DNA of 64,000 nucleotides from Mesonia sp. HuA40 (GTDB lineage: Bacteria; Bacteroidota; Bacteroidia; Flavobacteriales; Flavobacteriaceae): NCBI RefSeq assembly GCF_008017835.1, contig NZ_VRLT01000029.1, positions 248,001 through 312,000 of the forward strand. The letters run 5' to 3'. The notes beneath the pieces are model-generated. The model was not told the origin of the DNA, did not search any database, and saw only the letters and a list, made by a program, of their open reading frames with translations. How positions within the stretch are numbered: the stretch's first letter is position 1; every line of letters starts with the position of its first letter. Positions 1 to 9,579 of this stretch are shown here, in pieces. A program made the position numbers and the translations under genes.

Positions 1-694
1 CGCTAATTTCCTTTTGTCTCTCTGCAAGTTGGGCTTTAAAGCTTCCTGTTTTTTCTCGAACTTCAGCAATGAGTATTTCTTGCCTTCGTTTATCTTCTTT
101 GAGTTTTTGTTGGGTTTTTCGGTTATCGGCTAGCAAAGATTCTTTGGCTTTACGCTGCTCAATTAATTCATTGTTTAGCTTTTTTAACTCTTGTGTTTGT
201 GCTTTAATTTCCTCCCCTTGCTGGTGCCTGTAATCGGCATATTGTTTCATATATTGCAACCGCTTATAGGCTTGCAAAAAGCTTTCTGATGAAAGCAAAA
301 ACATCACCCTGCTTTTTTGAGATTTACTTCGATAAGATTTGCTAATCATTTTTGCATAATCAGCTTTTAATTGCTCTAGATCTTTGCGTAGTTTGGTGAT
401 TTTACTCAAATTTTCATTTATCTCACGGGTAAGCAAATTAGCCTGTTGGTTGGTCACTTTTATCAGTTGTTGAGTTGAGCTTATTTTACGCTCAATATCT
501 TCAACTTGAACCAGTAGCGACCTACTTTTTTCCTGGTTGTTTTCTAGTAAATTATTGATTTGCGCAATTTCTTTTTTTAATGCGATACGTTTTGCTTCAA
601 GCCGTTCACGAGCCGTGCTTTGTGCTAACACCGGTGTGGTTAGCAGCAGGCATAAGAAAAACATAAAAAAGGTAAAGTGCGTTTTATAAATCAT
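1..694 (-). CDS. EnvC-like murein hydrolase activator, 3' part outside window
   Basis: The frame is open from an ATG at 694 to the window edge and encodes about 231 residues. The start overlaps the stop of the upstream DUF4292 gene (ATGA), which suggests translational coupling. A signal peptide of about 25 residues (hydrophobic FFMFFLCLLL, then VLAQ) is followed by a long charged coiled coil rich in Q, E, K and L. This is how EnvC/NlpD-type M23-family activators begin. The LytM/M23 domain that would confirm the family lies beyond base 1. In Flavobacteria such proteins sit next to DUF4292 lipoproteins, as here. By inference it acts in the periplasm to activate amidases at division. A plain periplasmic coiled-coil protein is the alternative. 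Confidence 0.75.
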   Translation of the reverse strand, partial: MIYKTHFTFFMFFLCLLLTTPVLAQSTARERLEAKRIALKKEIAQINNLLENNQEKSRSLLVQVEDIERKISSTQQLIKVTNQQANLLTREINENLSKITKLRKDLEQLKADYAKMISKSYRSKSQKSRVMFLLSSESFLQAYKRLQYMKQYADYRHQQGEEIKAQTQELKKLNNELIEQRKAKESLLADNRKTQQKLKEDKRRQEILIAEVREKTGSFKAQLAERQKEIS

Positions 695-1464
695 GGTAAT
701 TCTATGGCTTTATATCCTTTTGGGATTTCAAATGGGAAGCTTACAGGCTTATTCACTTCTATACTTCTGTAATCGATTTCAATTTGTGTTTTTTCGTTTA
801 CTTTGTTTGCTTGTATATCAATTTTTTTAGGAAACCAAAAATCGTTAATTTTTTGATATTCGGGATAATTTATGCGAATACTTTCGGCCTGACCTAATTT
901 ATGATAATGTTGAGCATTTAATCGGAAATGAGCCGGATTTATTAATAAAGTTTGGCTCAAAAAAGCATTGAGTTGAGCGGTAAGCTTATATTCCTTTTCT
1001 TGATATAATAAATCGTATTTACCTTTTGTAGCAGTAAGCATTGCTTGTCCCAACAAAAGATTTTGTACTTGATCAAAATCAACTGGTAAATTGAGCCATT
1101 CACTAAGCAATTCAAAATCACCATCAAAGTAAGTTTGGTCTATTTTCTCATAGTATTGTACCCTATTTGGAGTGATATAAACTTTGGCTAAAGGAATAAT
1201 CCCTGCCAGTTTTGCACTCAACCAAATGGCTTTATCTTTTTCTATTCGTGCACTAATAGCAATAGATTGTGATTCTTCTTTGCTGGTGTAGCTTCCGCGT
1301 AAGCGTGCTTGTAAAGTTTTGATAGCGGGAAAAGACTTCTCGTGAATCTTGGTAAGTTGCCTAACCGAGACATCTTTTGAAACCTTACCACTTAGGGGTT
1401 TACTGGTTTTACAGCCCAAGAGAATAAGGCTAACCGCAAACAAATAAATTATATTTTTAAGCAT
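691..1464 (-). CDS. DUF4292 family lipoprotein
   Basis: The product has 257 residues. It begins with a lipoprotein signal whose lipobox ILLGC puts the acylated Cys at residue 18. The remainder is beta-rich, with a mid-region of the LolA/LolB-like type and ending in YKAIELP, as is typical of the Bacteroidota DUF4292 family. The family has no proven reaction. A fold related to outer-membrane lipoprotein carriers makes an envelope-assembly role plausible, but that is inference. The gene lies 4 nt downstream of the TPR gene and overlaps the next gene (EnvC-like) by 4 nt, so the three are probably one transcript. Confidence 0.8.
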   Translation of the reverse strand: MLKNIIYLFAVSLILLGCKTSKPLSGKVSKDVSVRQLTKIHEKSFPAIKTLQARLRGSYTSKEESQSIAISARIEKDKAIWLSAKLAGIIPLAKVYITPNRVQYYEKIDQTYFDGDFELLSEWLNLPVDFDQVQNLLLGQAMLTATKGKYDLLYQEKEYKLTAQLNAFLSQTLLINPAHFRLNAQHYHKLGQAESIRINYPEYQKINDFWFPKKIDIQANKVNEKTQIEIDYRSIEVNKPVSFPFEIPKGYKAIELP

Positions 1465-1468
1465 TCCA

Positions 1469-2824
1469 CTAGCGATTTTTTAAATTTTGAAGTTGATTTT
1501 TGTATGATTGAATTTTTTCTGAGTTATTCATTTCTTGATAGTAATTGATTAAGGCCCTATAAATATCTGCCTGTAAATTTGGGTTATTTACTACCAGATC
1601 TAAACTGATTAGAAGGTTTTTCTCTGCAGCTTCAAGTTTAAGCGTGTTTAACTGTCCCCAACCTAGGGTATAATAAAAAAGTGCTTGAGAGGGGTATACA
1701 TCAATTGCTTGTTGGCTAACTTCTAAGAGTACCTCATATTTTTTTAGCTTTTGGGCTAAAATAAGTACGTTTTTAAGGGTTTCAAAATGGTAAGGATCTT
1801 CTTGTAGTTTAGAGATATAATGATTAAATGCAGCAAGCTGATTTTCATCGATCATATATTCAGCTACTAGTTCGTTATTTGCTTCACGCTCGATTTCGGT
1901 TTCAACCAAAGCTAAAAATTCATTTTTATATTGCGGTTGTTCCTGGACAAATTGTGCAAAATCTTGTAACACCCTCTTTTTTATAGTTAGATTATCAACA
2001 TTTTTGATTACTTTGTTTATAGATGTGATGGCTTGATTAAATTTTTTGTCTTTGAGATATTGCTTATATAGGGCATAATGAGCTGCAGGAGCGTTGGCAT
2101 TTACTCGTAGTAATTTTTGGGCAACTTGCATCATTTTATCCAATTCATTCTGTTCTTGATAAAACTGCATTAAAACCAGGTAAGCATCTTCCTCTCCAGT
2201 ATGCTTTTCGATATAGTTGCGCAAGTAAGTTTCTTTAAGACTAGCTGGAGCCTTTTGAAATATCTTTTTTTTAAAATTTTCTCTATATTCAGAATAGCCT
2301 TCTTGCAAATTTAAATAGTCTATACTCTCCAGTGCAGCTTCATAATTATTGGTAAGGAAGTATAAATTGGCTAAATCTTCATAAAACAGGTTGTTTTTTT
2401 TAGCAAATTCTTGTGCTAGAGGTATGGCTTTTTTGTATTGATATGTTTTTAGATAAACATTAAAAAGTAAGCTTTTAGCTTCTCGCTTTCGCGGATATTT
2501 TTCAGTCAAAGGTTTAAGCAAATTTTCGGCTTCTTCGTATTTTTTTAAGGCCAAATAATTTTTACCAAGTTCTAAATCTACCGCTTGGCTACGATCAAAT
2601 TTTTTGGCTTTTAATAATAAATTTATAGCCTGCTCATGGTTTAAAATAGCTTTTTGCGCCAAGGCATCAAAAAAAAGTTCTTGAAATTCGTCATTTACTT
2701 GACCCAAGTTAGCCTGATTAATCGAATCGGAAACAATAGGACTTTTTTGAGCATAAAACTTTTGCTGTACTCCAGTAATGGTGAACAGAGAACACATAAA
2801 AAGTCCTATTGCATACTGCTTCAT
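1469..2824 (-). CDS. Secreted tetratricopeptide repeat protein
   Basis: The 451-residue product has an N-terminal signal peptide (residues 1-25, ending near FYAQ) and many degenerate TPR helices, for example around residues 60-170 (LELGKNYLALKKYEEAENLL) and 345-440. No catalytic motif is visible, so it is probably a periplasmic or outer-membrane-associated protein interaction scaffold. It starts 1 nt after the stop of the nucleotidyltransferase gene and is followed at 4 nt by the DUF4292 gene. This fits an envelope-biogenesis operon with the dut and flippase genes upstream. The exact partner is unknown. Confidence 0.75.
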   Translation of the reverse strand: MKQYAIGLFMCSLFTITGVQQKFYAQKSPIVSDSINQANLGQVNDEFQELFFDALAQKAILNHEQAINLLLKAKKFDRSQAVDLELGKNYLALKKYEEAENLLKPLTEKYPRKREAKSLLFNVYLKTYQYKKAIPLAQEFAKKNNLFYEDLANLYFLTNNYEAALESIDYLNLQEGYSEYRENFKKKIFQKAPASLKETYLRNYIEKHTGEEDAYLVLMQFYQEQNELDKMMQVAQKLLRVNANAPAAHYALYKQYLKDKKFNQAITSINKVIKNVDNLTIKKRVLQDFAQFVQEQPQYKNEFLALVETEIEREANNELVAEYMIDENQLAAFNHYISKLQEDPYHFETLKNVLILAQKLKKYEVLLEVSQQAIDVYPSQALFYYTLGWGQLNTLKLEAAEKNLLISLDLVVNNPNLQADIYRALINYYQEMNNSEKIQSYKNQLQNLKNR

Positions 2825-2825
2825 C

Positions 2826-3839
2826 TTAATCTAAAATGGAATAATCTCCAATGCTAATTTTTGTGAATTTACCATCAAATGTCGCGTGATTTCCAATCAT
2901 AGCCTCATCGAGTTGTGCATTTCTAATGTTACTATTGGTTTGTATTAAACTGTTTTTTATCTGACTGTTTTCTATGCTACACGCCTCTCCTATAGAAACA
3001 TTTGGACCAACCGTAGTGTTCACCAATTTAACGCCTTTACCAATATAGCAAGGAGGAATTATGGTTGATTGTTCTAAAATAATATCATCTGAAACAAGTT
3101 GCTCTTTTTGTTCTTGATGCAAAAAATTAAGCATGCGCTTATTGGTTGCAACCGTTACAGTTTTATTACCGCAATCCATCCATTCATCTACCTTTCCAGG
3201 CTTAAAGACCAAACCTTTTTGCTTCATTTTTTCTATGCCATCATTGATTTGATATTCTCCGCCACGCATTAATTTCTCGTCAAGAACCAATTGCAATTGA
3301 TTTTTAAGTACACTTACATCTTTAAAGTAATAGATACCGATAACGGCAAGGTCTGATACTTTATCTTTTGGTTTTTCAACCAAATCTGTTATTTCATTTT
3401 TATCATTTAATTTTACCACACCATAAGCTTCGGGGTTCTCAACTTGTTTTACCCAAATTACACTATCGGCTTCTTTATCTAACGTGAAATCTGCCTTGAA
3501 TAGTGTATCCGCGTAAGCGATAACTGCAGGACCACTTAAAGAGTCTTGTGCGCACATAATGGCATGACCAGTGCCCAATGGCTGATCTTGAATATAAATA
3601 CTCGCTTTGGCACCTAAATTCTGGGCAATCTGCTTAAGCTTTTCTTCTATTTCCAGACCAAAATCTTTTCCTATTACAAAAGCGATTTCATCTATTGGCG
3701 CATCGAGTACTTGTGCAATATCTTCTACAAGGCGTTGCACAATGGGTTTACCCGCAATGGGTATTAGTGGTTTTGGTACAGTGAGGGTATGCGGTCTTAA
3801 ACGCGAGCCTCTGCCCGCCATAGGTACAATAATTTTCAT
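2826..3839 (-). CDS. NDP-sugar pyrophosphorylase (nucleotidyltransferase with beta-helix tail)
   Basis: The 337-residue product has the N-terminal nucleotide-binding signature of sugar-phosphate nucleotidyltransferases at residues 6-25 (MAGRGSRLRPHTLTVPKPL). It also has the magnesium-site region AYADTLF near residue 109, a VEKP motif near 155 and a GGEYQINDG motif near 200. Residues 250-330 carry hexapeptide-like repeats of a left-handed beta helix. The family makes NDP-sugars such as dTDP- or UDP-glucose from sugar-1-phosphates in the cytoplasm. The exact sugar cannot be read from the sequence. The neighbouring flippase suggests surface polysaccharide supply. Confidence 0.85.
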   Translation of the reverse strand: MKIIVPMAGRGSRLRPHTLTVPKPLIPIAGKPIVQRLVEDIAQVLDAPIDEIAFVIGKDFGLEIEEKLKQIAQNLGAKASIYIQDQPLGTGHAIMCAQDSLSGPAVIAYADTLFKADFTLDKEADSVIWVKQVENPEAYGVVKLNDKNEITDLVEKPKDKVSDLAVIGIYYFKDVSVLKNQLQLVLDEKLMRGGEYQINDGIEKMKQKGLVFKPGKVDEWMDCGNKTVTVATNKRMLNFLHQEQKEQLVSDDIILEQSTIIPPCYIGKGVKLVNTTVGPNVSIGEACSIENSQIKNSLIQTNSNIRNAQLDEAMIGNHATFDGKFTKISIGDYSILD

Positions 3840-3864
3840 AAGATATTTTTAATGTCGTTTTAAC

Positions 3865-4296
3865 TTATTTTCCGGTGCTACCAAATCCTCCGGCGCCACG
3901 TTGGCTTTCCTCGAGAACGCTAACTTCTTTTAGGTTGGCTTGCTCGTGTTGGGCAATAACCATTTGTGCGATACGCTCACCGTCTTCTATAACAAAAGAT
4001 TCTTGCGAGAGGTTTACCAAAATAATGCCTATTTCTCCTCGGTAGTCGGCATCGATTGTGCCTGGAGAATTAAGTACAGTAATACCTTTTTTTAAGGCTA
4101 AACCGCTACGAGGTCTTACTTGAGCTTCGTAGCCAATAGGAAGTTCTATAAATAAGCCTGTTTTAATTAGGGTGCGCTCTAGCGGACCTAAAATAACCTT
4201 GTCTTCTAGATTGGCGCGTAAATCCATTCCTGCTGCTCCTTGTGTAGCGTACTGCGGTAACGGATGTTTAGATTTATTAATGATTTTAACGGTCAT
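3865..4296 (-). CDS. dut: Deoxyuridine 5'-triphosphate nucleotidohydrolase (dUTPase)
   Basis: The 143-residue product has the normal length for a trimeric dUTPase. All five motifs are visible: I (AAGMDLRAN, residues 21-29), II ([12 protein letters not shown], 62-73), III ([13 protein letters not shown], about 79-91), IV (GERIAQMVI) and V at the C-terminus ([11 protein letters not shown]), whose Phe stacks on uracil. It hydrolyses dUTP to dUMP and pyrophosphate, which limits uracil in DNA and feeds dTMP synthesis. It lies 8 nt downstream of the flippase gene and 25 nt upstream of the nucleotidyltransferase gene. Confidence 0.97.
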   Translation of the reverse strand: MTVKIINKSKHPLPQYATQGAAGMDLRANLEDKVILGPLERTLIKTGLFIELPIGYEAQVRPRSGLALKKGITVLNSPGTIDADYRGEIGIILVNLSQESFVIEDGERIAQMVIAQHEQANLKEVSVLEESQRGAGGFGSTGK

Positions 4297-4304
4297 AGGA
4301 CTAG

Positions 4305-5729
4305 TTATAAGAATTGAGCGATAAATTTTCTCTCTTTTATGTATATGATTCCCAAAAATAAGAAAAGTAACAAGCTTCCTATATATAAATCGCTGTTAAA
4401 TATGTAGAATGAAGCAAATGAAAAACCGATTCCTAATCCTAAATAAATTAAAATATTGGTTAAATCGTAGGGTATGTGGTAGTATTTTCTTCCGTAAAGA
4501 TAAGAAATCACCACCATGATGACATAGGCAGCAAGAGTAGCATAAGCTCCGCCCATAAAGCCGATTATAGGAATAAGGCTGTAATTGAGTAGAATGGTAA
4601 TGCCTGCTCCTAAAACCGAAAAATACATACCATAACGGGTTTTATCGGTTAGTTTATACCAGTAGGCTAGATTAAAATAAATACCTAAGAATAAATTAGC
4701 CAGTAAGACGACGGGTACAATGTTTATGGCTATCCAATAAGAATCATCTCTTACTATTAATCGTTTAAAAAGATGCAAATAAACGCATACAAACACTAGC
4801 ATTAAACTACCTAATATCACAAAGTACTTCATAATAATAGCATAGGTTTGTTTTGCGTTTTTTTGTGCAGCGTGGTTAAAGAAAAATGGCTCGGCGCCGA
4901 GACGAAAACCTTGAATAAAAATGGTCATGAAAACCGCAATTTTATAGCAAGCAGCATAGGCTCCATTGATATCCTTATTTAGCAGTTGAGGTATAAGCCA
5001 TTTATCAAAATTTTCATTTATTACATAGGCTAATCCAGCCACCATTATAGGCCAACCGTATTGTATTAACTGCTTAAAAATTTTTGTATCAAATTGCCAT
5101 TTTGTTTTAAAAAAATAAGGCGACAACAAAAGCAGAGTGAACAAACTGGCCACTAGGTTAGCTATGAAAACATAGGTAACTAGATCGTGAGAATAATCTA
5201 GAAAACCCAAAGACCAATTGGTTTGGGGGATAAACCACAAAAAAAAGTAGTTAAGTCCTACATACAAAGCGATATTTAAAATTTTAATTACAGAAAATTT
5301 TATGGGTTTCCCTATGGCCCGCAAATAGGCGAAGGGGATTACCACAAGGGTATCTAAAGCAATTACCGCAATGAGTAGATTAAAGTATTCTTGTTTTAAA
5401 TTGACCCATTCTGCTAAAAACGCACTGTTAAGGTAAACGCCGACTATAAAGGCTAAAGTAGTAAAGGTAAGACTTATAAATGCCGTAGAAAATACCTTTT
5501 CTTTTTCTTGATGTTTACTAAAAAACCTAAAAAAGGCAGTTTCCATTCCATAGGTGAGTAAAACATTAAAAAAAGCAGCATAAACATAAAAAACGGTGTT
5601 GTCTGAGTAATCTTCGTTTTCTAGTGTAACTGTAAGTAAAGGAACCAATAAAAAATTCATTAATCGTGGTAAGACGGTGGCCATACCATAAATTAATGTG
5701 TCTTTAAAGAAATTATTTAATGTGTTCAA
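4305..5729 (-). CDS. Polysaccharide flippase, MOP/Wzx-like membrane protein
   Basis: The 474-residue product has about 12-14 hydrophobic segments and the N-terminal pattern of the polysaccharide-transport branch of the MOP superfamily ([20 protein letters not shown]). An inner-membrane lipid-linked oligosaccharide or polysaccharide flippase is the best call. The substrate cannot be assigned. It is the first gene of the minus-strand run that continues through dut and the nucleotidyltransferase. The upstream gap contains the terminator of the atp operon, so this unit is probably transcribed separately. Confidence 0.82.
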   Translation of the reverse strand: MNTLNNFFKDTLIYGMATVLPRLMNFLLVPLLTVTLENEDYSDNTVFYVYAAFFNVLLTYGMETAFFRFFSKHQEKEKVFSTAFISLTFTTLAFIVGVYLNSAFLAEWVNLKQEYFNLLIAVIALDTLVVIPFAYLRAIGKPIKFSVIKILNIALYVGLNYFFLWFIPQTNWSLGFLDYSHDLVTYVFIANLVASLFTLLLLSPYFFKTKWQFDTKIFKQLIQYGWPIMVAGLAYVINENFDKWLIPQLLNKDINGAYAACYKIAVFMTIFIQGFRLGAEPFFFNHAAQKNAKQTYAIIMKYFVILGSLMLVFVCVYLHLFKRLIVRDDSYWIAINIVPVVLLANLFLGIYFNLAYWYKLTDKTRYGMYFSVLGAGITILLNYSLIPIIGFMGGAYATLAAYVIMVVISYLYGRKYYHIPYDLTNILIYLGLGIGFSFASFYIFNSDLYIGSLLLFLFLGIIYIKERKFIAQFL

Positions 5730-5838
5730 GGCTCTTTAGTTGAGGTTTTAAAAGTAGGTATTTATTAGCAATCTAGCAATGCGGTAAGTTATATACAAGC
5801 GGTTTGGATTAAGCTTAAAGCGGACAAAAATAGGGTAT

Positions 5839-5864
5839 AAAAAAAGCCTCGGGAACCGAGGCTT
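5839..5864 (-). terminator. Intrinsic terminator of the atp operon
   Basis: A perfect 9-bp stem AAGCCTCGG / CCGAGGCTT (5844-5852 with 5856-5864, loop GAA) is followed on the minus strand by a run of seven T residues (5845-5839 read backwards). It sits about 20 nt after the atpG stop. Confidence 0.9.
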
Positions 5865-5884
5865 CAATATTTTATTTATATAGA

Positions 5885-6751
5885 CTAACCATTAAGTGCT
5901 TCTGCACCTCCTACAATTTCTAAAATCTCGTTTGTAATCGAAGCTTGTCTAGCTTTGTTATAAGATAATTTTAGAGCGTCTCTTAACTCTGTAGCATTGT
6001 CTGTTGCTTTGTGCATAGCGGTCATACGAGCACCATGTTCAGAAGCAAATGAATCGCGCAGTGCTTTAAACAATTGCATCTTTAACGATTTAGGAATTAG
6101 CTCTTCTATAATTTCGGTTTTATTAGGCTCAAACTTATAGTCGGCTAGCGTATTTTCCTCTTGCTCTTGATTTAGCGGCTCAATAGGTAAAAACTGTTCT
6201 GTTTTTACAATTTGGGTTGCAGCATTTTTAAAAGAATTATATACTAAAATAACGCGATCGTATTTCTTATCGATGAAATCTTGCATGATTTCTTCAGCAA
6301 GAAGAACAACCTGGTCAAATTCTAAATGATCAAAGATAGCGGTATCGTTTTTAGCGATAGTAAAATCTTTTTTCAAGATATCATTGGCTTTTTTACCCAG
6401 AGTAAGTAAGCTAACTTTTTTATCTTTTAAATCGTTTTGAATTAGATTCTTTGTTCCTTTTACGATGTTTGAGTTAAAAGCACCAGCCAAACCTCTATTT
6501 GACGAGATAGCCACGACCAATACATTCTCTACTTCACGCTGTTCAGCAAATTTACTATTTGCACCCTCGTCTAAAGACGCGCTTAAGTTTTGAAGCAATT
6601 CTGTCAACTTATCTGCGTAAGGACGCATAGCGGTAATGGCATCTTGCGCTTTGCTCAATTTTGCTGCCGATACCATTTTCATGGCACTGGTAATCTGCAT
6701 AGTTGAAGATACCGAACTAATTCTGCTGCGTAACTCTTTTAAATTTGCCAT
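5885..6751 (-). CDS. atpG: ATP synthase F1 subunit gamma
   Basis: The 288-residue product has the conserved gamma termini: an N-terminal helix (LKELRSRISSVSSTMQITSAM) and a C-terminal helix with RQASITNEILEIVGGAEAL. These form the rotating coiled-coil shaft inside the alpha3beta3 ring. It is the last gene of the operon. It is separated from atpA by a 61-nt gap with a strong hairpin and is followed by an intrinsic terminator. The usual next genes atpD and atpC are absent here. In Flavobacteria they lie at a separate locus. Confidence 0.98.
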   Translation of the reverse strand: MANLKELRSRISSVSSTMQITSAMKMVSAAKLSKAQDAITAMRPYADKLTELLQNLSASLDEGANSKFAEQREVENVLVVAISSNRGLAGAFNSNIVKGTKNLIQNDLKDKKVSLLTLGKKANDILKKDFTIAKNDTAIFDHLEFDQVVLLAEEIMQDFIDKKYDRVILVYNSFKNAATQIVKTEQFLPIEPLNQEQEENTLADYKFEPNKTEIIEELIPKSLKMQLFKALRDSFASEHGARMTAMHKATDNATELRDALKLSYNKARQASITNEILEIVGGAEALNG

Positions 6752-6769
6752 TATAAAATTATGAATTTA

Positions 6770-6807
6770 AACTTCAGCAGTACTAATAAACTAGTACTGC
6801 TAAAGTT
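6770..6807 (-). other. Intergenic hairpin directly after atpA
   Basis: The arms AACTTCAGCAGTACT (6770-6784) and AGTACTGCTAAAGTT (6793-6807) form a 15-bp stem with one mismatch and an 8-nt loop. The structure starts 6 nt after the atpA stop codon. No T-tract follows on the minus strand, so it is more likely a 3'-end stabiliser or processing site than a full terminator. Confidence 0.7.
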
Positions 6808-6812
6808 CATTT

Positions 6813-8393
6813 TTATTTTTTATATTTTCCAGATAACTCTTTCGCTACTTTTGTCATCACATCTAAAGTCTCATCGGTTAACTTACCGGCTTTTAATGTG
6901 TCTAAAACATCTCTATGTTTAGCATCTAAGAATTCTAGGTACTCTTTTTCAAATTCTTTTACGCGATCAACAGGAACTTCTTTCAACAAGTTTTTAGAAC
7001 CCGCGTAAACAATTGCAATTTGATCCTCTACTGGGTAAGGGTCGTTTTGAGCTTGTTTTAAGATCTCAACGTTACGCTTACCTTTTTCGATAGTGCTTAA
7101 AGTTGAGGCATCAAGATCAGATCCGAATTTAGCAAAAGCTTCTAGCTCTCTAAACTGCGCTTGGTCTAATTTTAAAGTACCGGCAACTTTTTTCATCGAT
7201 TTAATCTGAGCCGAACCTCCTACACGAGAAACCGAGATTCCCACATCAATTGCTGGACGTACACCGGAGTTAAATAAGTCTGAAGTTAAGAATATCTGAC
7301 CGTCAGTAATCGAAATTACGTTAGTTGGAATATAAGCCGAAACGTCGCCCGCTTGAGTTTCAATAACAGGCAAAGCAGTTAAAGAACCTCCACCTTTTAC
7401 ACGATCTTTTAAAGAATCGGGTAGGTCATTCATGTTTTTTGCGATATCATCATCATTGATCACCTTTGCAGCACGTTCTAATAATCTTGAGTGTAAGTAA
7501 AATACATCTCCAGGATAAGCTTCACGTCCCGGTGGTCTTCTTAATAATAAAGATACCTCACGGTAAGCCACGGCTTGTTTTGATAAATCATCATAAATAA
7601 TTAAGGCTGGTCTACCAGTATCTCTAAAATACTCACCAATAGCAGCACCGGCAAATGGAGCATAAACCTGCATAGGGGCAGGATCTGATGCATTTGCAGC
7701 CACGATAGTAGTGTAGGCTAATGCCCCTTTATCTTCTAAAGTTTTAGCAATTCCGGCAACGGTAGATGCTTTCTGACCTACAGCTACATAAATACAGTAA
7801 ACAGGTTCTCCTCTATCGTAAAATTCTTTTTGGTTAAGAATAGTATCAATACAAACGGTGGTTTTACCAGTTTGTCTATCTCCAATCACCAATTCACGCT
7901 GTCCTCTTCCTACTGGTACCAAAGCATCAATAGATTTGATTCCGGTTTGTAAAGGTTCTGTAACGGGCTCTCTGTAAATTACCCCAGGAGCCTTACGCTC
8001 TAGTGGCATTTGAACAGTATCCCCTGAAATAGCCCCTTTACCATCAATAGGTTTTCCAAGTGTATCTACTACTCTACCAACGATACCTTCTCCTACTTGA
8101 ATAGAAGCAATTTTCTGAGTTCTCTTTACGGTATCCCCTTCTTTAATTGCTTTTGAAGCACCTAAAAGTACTACTCCAACATTATCTTCTTCTAGGTTAA
8201 GTACCATTCCTTCTAAACCTCCTTCAAACTCAACGAGTTCTCCGTATTCTGCATTGGTAAGGCCGTAAACATTGGCAATACCATCACCTACGGTAAGTAC
8301 GGTTCCTACTTCATTTAAGGAAGCTTTTCCCTCAAATCCGGATAATTGTTTTTTTAAAATTGCTGAAACTTCAGCAGGATTTACTTCTGCCAT
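6813..8393 (-). CDS. atpA: ATP synthase F1 subunit alpha
   Basis: The 526-residue product carries the alpha-subunit P-loop GDRQTGKT at residues 171-178 and the [15 protein letters not shown] region. In alpha these bind nucleotide without being catalytic. The C-terminal domain continues to KELSGKYKK. It forms the alpha3beta3 catalytic head with AtpD, which is not encoded in this window. The gene lies between atpH and atpG. A hairpin follows its stop codon and a 14-bp palindrome precedes its start. Confidence 0.98.
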   Translation of the reverse strand: MAEVNPAEVSAILKKQLSGFEGKASLNEVGTVLTVGDGIANVYGLTNAEYGELVEFEGGLEGMVLNLEEDNVGVVLLGASKAIKEGDTVKRTQKIASIQVGEGIVGRVVDTLGKPIDGKGAISGDTVQMPLERKAPGVIYREPVTEPLQTGIKSIDALVPVGRGQRELVIGDRQTGKTTVCIDTILNQKEFYDRGEPVYCIYVAVGQKASTVAGIAKTLEDKGALAYTTIVAANASDPAPMQVYAPFAGAAIGEYFRDTGRPALIIYDDLSKQAVAYREVSLLLRRPPGREAYPGDVFYLHSRLLERAAKVINDDDIAKNMNDLPDSLKDRVKGGGSLTALPVIETQAGDVSAYIPTNVISITDGQIFLTSDLFNSGVRPAIDVGISVSRVGGSAQIKSMKKVAGTLKLDQAQFRELEAFAKFGSDLDASTLSTIEKGKRNVEILKQAQNDPYPVEDQIAIVYAGSKNLLKEVPVDRVKEFEKEYLEFLDAKHRDVLDTLKAGKLTDETLDVMTKVAKELSGKYKK

Positions 8394-8412
8394 AATTATT
8401 TAGTATAAATGA

Positions 8413-8426
8413 ATACGTGCACGTAT
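8413..8426. other. 14-bp perfect palindrome between atpH and atpA
   Basis: ATACGTGCACGTAT is fully self-complementary. It lies 20 nt upstream of the atpA start inside the 47-nt atpH-atpA gap. It could act as a small hairpin (5-bp stem, TGCA loop) or as a protein site. No function is known to me. Confidence 0.5.
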
Positions 8427-8440
8427 CGTTTTTATTTCTG

Positions 8441-8986
8441 TTAAATATATGCGTTTTGATTAAACTTCTTTTTAAGCGAATTCAATTTGCCTGCTACACT
8501 AGCATCATATTGTAAGTCGCCCACACGTAAAATAAAACCACCTAAAATGCTTTCGTCAATAGCATTGGTTAAGGTAGCTTCACTACCGGTAAGTTGTTTT
8601 ACTTTATCCAGTAATTTAGTATGCATAGCCGGTGTTAATGCGGTTGCGGTAGTTACGTGAGCTACTTTAATATTTTGATCTTCATCATACAAACGAATAA
8701 ATTGCTTTACTACATCTTGTATAAGAGCTATGCGACCATTTTCTATAAGTACAGCAAAGGTGTTTTGGGTGATGGCATTAACGTTTGTAAAAATCTGATT
8801 TAAAATCGCTTGTTTATCACTTGCCTTTACCACAGGGCTCTTAAGGATATTAGCTAAATTTTTATTTTCTTTTAGCGTATTCTCTAGTAAACGAAAATCT
8901 GAATTCACTTCTTTTAATACCGCCTTTTCTTTAGCTAATTCTAAAATTGCTTTGGCATAGCGTTGTGCTGCTCTAGTATTGGCCAT
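8441..8986 (-). CDS. atpH: ATP synthase F1 subunit delta
   Basis: The 181-residue product has the usual length and pattern of the OSCP/delta subunit: an N-terminal helical bundle starting ANTRAAQRYAKAILELA and a C-terminal segment ILGGFILRVGDLQYDASV that is diagnostic of the family. It links the F1 head to the peripheral stalk b subunits. It follows atpF by 8 nt, so the two are probably translated from the same message. Confidence 0.97.
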   Translation of the reverse strand: MANTRAAQRYAKAILELAKEKAVLKEVNSDFRLLENTLKENKNLANILKSPVVKASDKQAILNQIFTNVNAITQNTFAVLIENGRIALIQDVVKQFIRLYDEDQNIKVAHVTTATALTPAMHTKLLDKVKQLTGSEATLTNAIDESILGGFILRVGDLQYDASVAGKLNSLKKKFNQNAYI

Positions 8987-8994
8987 AGTTTTTA

Positions 8995-9489
8995 TTAATT
9001 TAGCTTCACATCGGCTAGCATATTATCAACTAACTGCATGTGATTTTCTTGGCTGTTTAATTCTTTTTTTACTACTTTTTCTGCGATTTCGATTGACAAT
9101 TCGGCTACTTGCTGTTTGATTTCGCTCAGTGCGGCTTGTTTCTCTTGTGCAATCGCCTCTTGTGCAGCACTAATCATTTTGCTTGCCTTTAGCTCTGCTT
9201 CTGTGCTGGCTTCGTTGATCATTCGTTCTTTAATCGCACGCGCTTCTTTAAGCATTTTATCACGCTCTTCACGCGCTTCCTTTAATAGTTTCTCGTTGTT
9301 CGCCTTTAAGTTTTGCATTTCTAAACGTGCTTTTTCGGCAGCGTCTAGGGCATCATTAATAGAGTCTTCTCTTTTCTTTATGGAATCAAGGATAGGTCTC
9401 CAAGCAAATTTGGCTAAAAGAAATATTAAAATTAAGGTGACAACCGTTTGCCACACAAATAATCCAAAATCTGGTTTAATTAAATCCAT
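8995..9489 (-). CDS. atpF: ATP synthase F0 subunit b
   Basis: The 164-residue product has one N-terminal membrane helix (residues 10-28, FVWQTVVTLILIFLLAKFA). A long charged, Ala/Glu/Lys-rich helix follows and forms the peripheral-stalk coiled coil. There is a single b gene, so a homodimeric stalk is expected. The gene lies 90 nt after atpE, and that gap contains a 17-bp hairpin. Confidence 0.96.
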   Translation of the reverse strand: MDLIKPDFGLFVWQTVVTLILIFLLAKFAWRPILDSIKKREDSINDALDAAEKARLEMQNLKANNEKLLKEAREERDKMLKEARAIKERMINEASTEAELKASKMISAAQEAIAQEKQAALSEIKQQVAELSIEIAEKVVKKELNSQENHMQLVDNMLADVKLN

Positions 9490-9529
9490 AGGTTTTTATA
9501 CTATCTAAAATTAATTTAATTTTTTTTAG

Positions 9530-9568
9530 AAACACTTCTTTTTAACCAACCGTTAAAAAGAAGTGTTT
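9530..9568 (-). other. Intergenic hairpin directly after atpE
   Basis: A perfect 17-bp inverted repeat AAACACTTCTTTTTAAC / GTTAAAAAGAAGTGTTT (9530-9546 with 9552-9568, 5-nt loop) begins 11 nt after the atpE stop. On the minus-strand transcript it is followed by TCTAAAAAAA and not by a U-tract. A role in mRNA stability or processing, or partial termination, is more likely than full termination. Confidence 0.75.
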
Positions 9569-9579
9569 TTTCAAAAGGC

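Noticed and set aside
9116-9508. A 130-residue plus-strand ORF inside atpF
   Set aside because: It is Ser/Ala/Phe-rich antisense reading of the atpF coiled coil, a common artefact.
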